NCBI GenBank assembly: GCA_030765045.1
Contig: CM060964.1
Coordinates: 144,627,065-144,691,064 of the forward strand
DNA: 64,000 nt
From: Tenodera sinensis
Taxonomy: Eukaryota > Arthropoda > Insecta > Mantodea > Mantidae
Direction: 5' to 3'
Under the pieces are notes generated by a model. That model was given only the letters and a program-made list of their open reading frames with translations. It was not told where the DNA came from and did no database searches. Position numbers and translations under genes: made by a program. Shown here in pieces: positions 57,195 to 64,000 of the stretch; positions within the stretch are counted from its first letter, which is position 1; every line of letters begins with the position of its first letter.

Positions 57195-58140
57195 ACGTTA
57201 GGTGTGTTCACTTTCATCATGCCTTTTAAGCCATGCTTATAAATACGAAATGTGGTTTAGACACTCATTTTAATTGCTTATTTATTATTATATAACAATA
57301 CCTGAATGACAAGGGTGACGAACATAAATATTTGAACTTCATTGTTTGCACTGAGTTATTTAATTTCCACAATTAGTTTTCTAAGGTAGACAAAAGTCAC
57401 TGACTTTGTAATGGCTGTTTATAAATGACTCAAATAATTGAAAATTGACAACTAAGGTCACTAAGCACTCCATATTTTTCCTTCACTAATACTATCCGGT
57501 AACAAAACCGTAATTAGGCAGCTTATTGGCATTAATATTTTAATCCCGGCCCATGCATTCAAGACAGGATATCTTTTCAACACTGCAGCAGTTACTTCTA
57601 AGCATGTAAGCGCAGCATTATTTGGTGGTGGAAACGATAGGAAACTAATCCAAAAAGTTAAGATATTTTAGGTGGTGTTAACTGGCATGAACACTTAGAA
57701 AACCTGGCTGCATCTTGAACCATGGGTTTTAGGCTTTCCATATAAATGCTCTAACACTGCACTAAGCTGGTAATCTGAGTCCTCATTAGATCTTGCTACC
57801 AGAATCATATAACCTGTTATAACTTCAAGACAAACCCAAATACTCCGAAATAATTCTTTCTGACATTAAACTGATGTGCCTTTTTTCCAAATTGCCAAAT
57901 GCTTCCTGTAAAAGCAAGACTTGTCTGTTTTAGCGAACCATGTTTATATTCATGGTACACAAGCTAAAACAAACATGCAAGAATCAGGTCTAGCCAGGCA
58001 CGTTCTTCAGGGACGTAACGCGGTAGCAAAGACATTAAGTTGGTTCCCGTACGAAGCATTAATTACCATTCTGTACATTAACCAAGGAGACAGGGGAAGA
58101 AAAGGGAGCACGGAAGAATGTGATTTAAATTAACTGTGTT
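57195..58140. other. No gene recognised
   Basis: Nothing supported; an open frame at 57921-58133 has no recognised family. Confidence 0.4.
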
Positions 58141-58414
58141 TGTACTATCTTTCACAAAAGTAAACACCCAACTCCAGTGAGACCTGCGTGAAGGGTCACC
58201 GAATTCTCAGGGATACTTGCATAGATGGTATGAGAATTAAATTAGTCATATGTTCCCATGTTGTTCAGAGGACATACACATTTAATTTGTGCACCTACAG
58301 AAATATGTTGTTACTGGGTTTTGATTAAACAGTGCACTAGAAGTAACAACGATACCAATATTGGGTGCTTTGCTTCCTAACGTAAGCTTAATCACACACA
58401 CAAAACTTCTGTAT

Positions 58415-58505
58415 TTGGTAGTAGCCGAACCTGTTAAGGCGTGGTACCGCTGGTCAGGATACCCTGAACGTGGATCGAATCCCGTCACACACATTTCTCT
58501 TTTCC
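58415..58505 (+). repeat. tRNA-like unit in the left palindrome arm
   Basis: GTAGTAGCCGAACCTGTTAA (A-box region) and GTGGATCGAATCCCGTCAC (B-box region) form a tRNA-like head with a short pyrimidine-rich body. The same unit occurs in reverse at 60745-60835, so it was present before the duplication. Confidence 0.65.
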
Positions 58506-59204
58506 TCCCTACCTTCCTGTCTTAACAGGAACATAATTATACAATCTGTGCCTAATATATTTTATAATAATATTATAATATTGCTGCAACAGTATTAGCA
58601 ATGGTTTAAATAGTTTGCTTTTGCTTCTAGATATTTATTTGTACTCATTTAGAGATTAAAAAGATAATATTATCTAGAACAAACGTAAGTATTCCGTGTT
58701 CTGTGTGGAGTATAAGTTTCTTTCGTTGCTTTTTGTTTCTTAGTGACAGGCAAATTATGATATTGGTAGAACGATATAATATTTCTTACACGTTCCCGTT
58801 ATAGACATTCAAAAATGGTGCATTTCAGATTCACGTATATACATGAGCAGAATTGAATACTGAGGTGGTTTACTTATGTAAGCCATTTAAGCCATGATAT
58901 AGGTATCTAATAGGTATTATAGTTGAATAATATTAACCTCATAGTCAAACCCCCCTTCCTGTGTTGCAGTAGATGTGTGCTGTACAAGCTGGAGGTTGAA
59001 ACTGAATCTCTTTGTAATGACTATTTAACTTTATCTTTCTTTCAGGAGTTCGATGGTGCCTGAATTTATTTAGTTAGAGCATTCATACTGTCATTCATCT
59101 TGATTGATCTGAGTGGTAACTTGGCATACTTAATTTTCAAAACAGGAAAACATCATCATCATCATTATTATATCCAATTGAAGAGTGAAGAAAGAAATTA
59201 AGGG

Positions 59205-59290
59205 TAATACTGGTCTCGAACCCGTGTTTCGCAACTGAAGGTGATGTATCATGACCATTACACTGACAAGATAACTGGTGTCATTTTTAT
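59205..59290 (-). repeat. tRNA-like unit in the palindrome centre
   Basis: In reverse: CTTGTCAGTGTAATGGTCAT (A box, tRNA-Asp-like) and CGGGTTCGAGACCAGTATTA (B box). The acceptor ends do not pair well. Confidence 0.6.
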
Positions 59291-59769
59291 AGTGGTTAAT
59301 ATTTGGTTTGTCATAACATTTAAGAGACACCTGAAAAATAGCAGAACACCTCTTTCATGATAATTTCCTTTAACTTAAAGTAATTTTAATTAAAATAACG
59401 TTTCAGAGCGAGGATATTTCAAAACACTTAATTGAAGATAGGAATAATTAAAGACGACTATATATTCTGCATAAGTAAATGAAATCAGAACCACCAAGTG
59501 TGCTCCATGTTCATAAAACCTGAAATCTGACCAGCAGCATTTTCAAATGTCTATAATGGGAACGTGTAACAAATATTGTATCGTTTTAAGAGTTTCATAA
59601 TTTGTCTGTCACTAAGAAACAAAAAGCAACGAAAGAAACTTATACTCCACACAGAACACGGAACACTTACGTTTGTTCTAGATGATATTCTCTTTTTAAT
59701 CTCTAAATGAGTACAAATAAATATCTAGAAGCAAAAGCAAACTATTTAAACCATTGCTAATACTGTTGC

Positions 59770-60665
59770 GAACTTTCCCCTTGCAAAGAAATTTGTTAAT
59801 GATAGAAGATAGCTCAATATCATATGAATAGAGCAAGTATTTCCTAACGCAGAAATAGCCGAAGTCGTTGGGAGTGGAAAGCTCCCAATGTCGGTGGTTC
59901 AAACCTCGCCTCCTGCATGTTTATTTTCTGAAATAGAAAATTAACCAGCGTCGTTAGTTCTCCAGAACTTTTTATCAGGAACCGAGAATCGGGATAAAGG
60001 CACACTTGTAGAAATTGAGTTAATGGATACATGACAGCATTGTATTGTGTAGTGCTTGGAAATACAGATATTGGTAACGCTGCTGGGTGTAAAGGTTGGT
60101 TCCCGTTGAATAAATCTATAACTGAATGGCATTCTACTTAACACGGCATTAACTACTTTATTCACTGGAATCAAGTTCTTCTAACTATGCATTTTTGTGA
60201 CCAGTAATACTCCATTTTCTTTCGTATGATATGTAACACACTAAATGCTTTTCTTTCGATGTTTTGAGTCTTATTCTCAGATAGTACGAAATTTTTGTTG
60301 TGTTACTGCATAATGAAGTATAAATGAATGTAATCATGCTGAGTTATTAAATGTTATAAAATGATTATTTTCGTTTCTTGTGCCTGGAACATTTTAGTTT
60401 CCGTGCATGAACAAGATATAATGCTTTGCTATATCCACTGGAAGCTAAGCAAACACTGACAGTGCATAACGGAAGTAAATTCTTTACCTTGACAATCATC
60501 TTCGATATTTATAGACAGATGCCTATGAATGCGAGTATTTAAGAGAAATATTAAGTATTCATTTCTGGAAGAGTGATTGAGAGTTGAAGTACGCGTACTG
60601 CCTGTATTATTTACAACAATTGTAATCAATAACTTCTAAAGCTGTCAGTTCTAAATTTTCAATCG
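59770..60665. mobile_element. 896-bp insertion in the right palindrome arm
   Basis: The left arm is continuous at this point, while the right arm is split. Both sides of the insert carry TGTTGC (59764-59769 and 60666-60671), consistent with a 6-bp target duplication. No terminal inverted repeat is seen. It contains a tRNA-like unit at 59845-59920 (AATAGCCGAAGTCGTTGG; GGTGGTTCAAACCTCGCC). The class is unknown. Confidence 0.65.
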
Positions 60666-61204
60666 TGTTGCAGCAATATTATAATATTATTATAAAATAT
60701 ATTAGGCACAGATTGTATAATTATGTTCCTGTTAAGACAGGAAGGTAGGGAGGAAAAGAGAAATGTGTGTGACGGATTCGATCCACGTTCAGGGTATCCT
60801 GACCAGCGGTACCACTCCTTAGCAGGTTCGGCTACTACCAAATACAGAAGTTTTGTGTGTGTGATTAAGCTTACGTTAGGAAGCAAAGCACCCAATATTG
60901 GTATCGTTGTTACTTCTAGTGCACTGTTTAATCAAAACCCAATAACAACATATTTTCTGCAAGTGCACAAATTAAATTTGTAATATTTGCTCGTTAATGT
61001 AGAATGATTGCTGAAATATTGCTTTTCAGAACTTCGAGGTGTACTACGAGGTGACATGGCTGCCATGTCCTCTGAACAACAAGGGAGCCATATGACTAAT
61101 TTAATTCTCGTACCATCTATGCAAGTACGCCAGAGGATTAGGTGACCCTTTGCGCAGGTCTCACTGAAGTTGGGTATTTACTTTTGTGAAAGATAGTACA
61201 CTTA

Positions 61205-62200
61205 GCTTATGCGGCGGCACTTCCTCTCATGAGCGATTCAGGGCTGTTGGGTTATTAAAAAACTTACCATGAATTCTTTTTCTTCCCTTTTCTTTTCTTT
61301 CTTTTTTTTTTTTTTTCTGTTTTCTTCTTTGTTACATTCATGTGAACATTTAGTTACCCCCACCACTTTGAAATTGTGTGTCCTAAAAATACCCATTCAT
61401 TTATATAAGCAACAACATTTACCCATCGCTATTACTTGAGATTGGTGGTACTGACGTGCTCGTTCGTCATTTCTTTAAAGTTAGGTGTTTCCTGTTGTAA
61501 CTGTATCCTGTATTCAATAACCAAGCAGAATGACTTTGTATGACCTGGGTACTTGAGTGAATTGTGTGTATGAAGTCGCTCTGACCTGTGTGTATATTAG
61601 TTTCTTTGTTCCTGTTTTTGCATTTCTTATTAGCTGTTCGTTATATTCTCATTGGTGAAATTCCATTCTAACTTCATGATTCGTCCAAAGGATTTGTATT
61701 TCCCCGAGTGTCCGCCAATGTATTTGTCGCCGTATGAGAGTTTTAGAAAGTGTTCACGGCGAGTGAACGTGTGTCCCTATAGGGTGAACAATAATCCACA
61801 AGGATTTCCACTCGGCTTTGTTTCGCATTGTCCGGCAATCTTTTGCTAATATGCGTGTAATCCTTATACCTAGGGCTAACACCTTACCGGTATGCAAAAG
61901 CTCTAATATTCTGTTACAGTGTAAAGTGGAAACAACGACTTCGGCGTTCAACAAGGGCCTAAAGACGTAGTTCTGTGTTCACACATAAGAAGGGTTTGGT
62001 TGATTACATCACGGCAGTAACAGTTGCAAATCGCATTTAAGTTTAATGTTCAACGAGTTGATAAAAAGTATCTCTTAGATTGCGCGCTTAGGTTACAAAA
62101 TGCCTCACTGGAAGATTCAGATGAAATTGTTAGGAGGTAGCAAACACGAAACGTTTGTTTGTTTACGTTCATGGGATACGCCTATTTGAAAGCGATAGTG
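61205..62200. other. No gene recognised; pyrimidine tract
   Basis: 61277-61330 is a TTTC/TTTTT tract. Otherwise nothing supported. Confidence 0.4.
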
Positions 62201-62206
62201 AAACTA

Positions 62207-63710
62207 TATAGCGTTTCACTCTTAGAAGACAGTATGGAGTTAAATGGGACATCTCTGTCTCTATCTAGCGCATACAAGTTGCCATTAGCCGCGTCCTTTT
62301 CTACCCTCGCTCTGTTGCCAGATTCCTAATAGCATGGTATAAATATTCATTTGTTATAAATTTCAGGTTTGAACACATTATTCTATGCAGAATTTTTTTC
62401 TCTATCAGGTTATATCCTTTTCAGAGTCATTATACATTTCTATAGGTCCAAATTTCTTCAGAAAACGTTTTTTTCAATAGAAGTCCGATATTTGCTGTTT
62501 CTACACTCATCACGCACTAACTAACAAACTAACTGCTAGAATGCATCTATATTTTTTTCTTAGGTAGAGTAAACTATAGTGCTACTACCTGCCTACTTTG
62601 AATTCTCTATGTTTACCCAGTTAAGTGTTATAATTTTTTAAATTAAATGTTTTCGGAAAATTGTATATATGTGCACTGTAAAAGTTACGCAGTGTGAAAC
62701 TTTTTTGTTATTGAGTTTACATCAGGGAACCAGCGAGAACAAATGTTGAGGAAGGTTGGAGAAAGTTTTTAAAATAAACCAAAAGGCAGTAACCTCTTTC
62801 TTTTATCCAATAAGGCAAACAAAAGGTATTCATCTATTCAGCGCCAGGCCTGACACAGAAGATAGTATAAGGAGCAGCACTAACATTAGTCCGAAAGAAG
62901 CCGTGTGTGTAACTGTGAGCTGTTATTGCGTTATTTGTTTAATATTTTTGTAAATATTTGTAGTTATGGAGGGTGAAGCTAGAAAGGGACGATATGTTGG
63001 TAAATAAAGAAGTAAGGAACGCCAAATAATTATGAATCTGTTAGATTATTTTTTAAGTAAAATGCGTGTAAGTAAGGCAGTAAAAGAAACAGCTAAGGCT
63101 ATCGGGTGTTCAGAAGCAGTAGTGTATAGGATTAAAAAGGAACTAATGAAAGGACCTCTAAGAACGCCATCGAAAAAGAAAGCAAAAAGGGCGGGACTAC
63201 ACAAAACGCTAGGTTAACGCAACATGATTGAATAGTGCAAGGTGGAGTGCGGCGAATTGTTCATTCTTTACTGTTTGCAAATATTCCACCCACGCTGAAT
63301 ATAATTTTGTCACAGTTCAACAGTGATGAGACCCTACCAAACTTCTCAAGGGCCACTCTGATTTGGGGTTCGAATATGAAAGAAGGGGTAACAAGTGCAT
63401 ATTAATAGAAAGAGACGATATCGATATCATCGGATGGCGACATAAATATCTAAATGACGTAAAAGGTTTAGGGACCAGGGGAAATCAATTGTTTATACAG
63501 ACGAGTATTTGTAAATTTAGGTCATACAGTAACAAAGGCGTGGAGGGATACCAAAGTTAAAAGCGCCCGTCTCGTTAAGCAGCAATTGAAGGACTAAGTG
63601 CAGGACTCCGGCCACCTCGAGTCGCTCGCGGAGAAAGATTCGCAACTAGTACATGTTGCAACACTGCGCTCCATTTAACGTGTACTGTCTTTTAAGGGTG
63701 AGACGCGCTT
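62207..63710 (+). mobile_element. DDE transposon, deletion derivative, copy C
   Basis: Copy C is 1504 bp, flanked by TA at 62205-62206 and 63711-63712. It is very similar to copy A over its whole length, in the same orientation, with the same terminal repeats and the same truncated coding region. Confidence 0.92.
62966..63640 (+). pseudogene. N-terminal half of a DDE transposase (copy C)
   Basis: The reading starts at ATG 62966 and meets a stop after GRYVGK; from 63032 it reads MNLLDYFLSKMRVSKAVKET through AKAIGCSEAVVYRIKKELMK and KKKAKRAG. This copy lacks the stop that copies A and B have after the DYF motif. A 16-to-20-base deletion near 63360 removes the LSRFLHD segment seen in A, and an insertion of a few bases adds ID in ERDDIDIIGWRHKY. 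The C-terminal half is again absent. Confidence 0.78.
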
Positions 63711-63712
63711 TA

Positions 63713-64000
63713 GCTTACGTGATGTCCTCCAAATGATTTTGGAAGTGAAGGTGATATACCGGCTATCATGGGCCAGCAAACTCAACAACGTTGTTAGCAT
63801 GTCGCTTTTATGTCCACGAAAAATCTAATATTTCTTCACAGGTAGTGATCACAAGAAGGCACAAGTTAAAAATGTGTTTCAGATAATGAAATCTGTTCCT
63901 GGTTTAAGTTATTGTAATAAATTCACTTCCACCCTAAATAAGTTCATGCAGCTCTTAGTTTATGGTCAGATTATCTGAGGTAGACAGTGCGAAATTTAAG
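63713..64000. other. No gene recognised
   Basis: AT-rich end of the window; nothing supported. Confidence 0.35.

Larger units (their letters stand above)
58141..61200. repeat. 3.06 kb imperfect palindrome (inverted duplication)
   Basis: The left arm 58141-58890 is repeated in reverse at 59470-61200. Both outer ends start TGTACTATCTTTCACAAAAG. Matching continues through GATACCAATATTGGGTGC, the tRNA-like unit, TTAACAGGAACATAATTATA and, nearer the centre, TTTCTTTCGTTGC and ACACGTTCCC. By eye the arms are roughly nine-tenths identical. The right arm is longer because of an 896-bp insertion at 59770-60665 and about 0.1 kb extra near 61020-61070. The unpaired centre is about 0.6 kb. Confidence 0.9.

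Overview
This 64 kb window looks like intergenic, repeat-dominated DNA from a large animal nuclear genome, most likely an insect and plausibly a hemimetabolous one. The base composition is AT-rich, there is no operon-like gene packing, microsatellites are very long, and almost every recognisable coding trace belongs to a eukaryotic transposon family: Tc1/mariner, pogo, hAT, MULE, Jockey-like and R1-like LINEs, and tRNA-derived SINEs. The insect assignment rests on remembered similarity of these transposases to insect families; no search was run. I found no intact host gene, no intact tRNA or rRNA gene and no CRISPR array.

Layout. 1-3666 is a nearly pure (GATG)n array of at least 3.6 kb, open to the left. 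4003-9861 looks like one degenerate Tc1-like element holding other elements: a mariner/Tc3-like transposase relic, a tRNA-like SINE head and a 1.5 kb DDE element (copy A). 9880-12160 holds a hAT tail, a (GAGT)n array and a Jockey-like LINE fragment. 12587-12735 is a candidate TATA/Inr/heat-shock-element promoter. 12998-14529 is copy B of the 1.5 kb DDE element. 14.6-20.5 kb holds a 0.93 kb hairpin-ended repeat, a 0.59 kb SINE and a LINE relic. 21.7-24.2 kb is a broken copy of an unassigned arthropod protein family, interrupted by a hAT element with an 8-bp target duplication. 24.4-32.6 kb holds SINEs, a second 0.93 kb repeat, an R1-like LINE ending near a long AAC/AAT array, and a mariner relic. 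38.2-39.6 kb is a second hAT element with 30-bp perfect terminal repeats. 40.7-45.2 kb has pogo-like pieces, a second 0.59 kb SINE and a small inverted-repeat element nested in the better pogo-like copy. 47-50 kb holds MULE and hAT relics. 56.9-57.2 kb is a nearly complete hairpin. 58.1-61.2 kb is a large imperfect palindrome. 62.2-63.7 kb is copy C of the 1.5 kb DDE element.

The parts do not form a pathway. They record successive insertions whose order can be read at several places from target duplications and restored empty sites. I see no convincing new functional system. The best leads are structural: the long hairpin, the palindrome, the hairpin-ended repeat family, the amplified deletion derivative of a DDE transposon, and the isolated promoter-like cluster.
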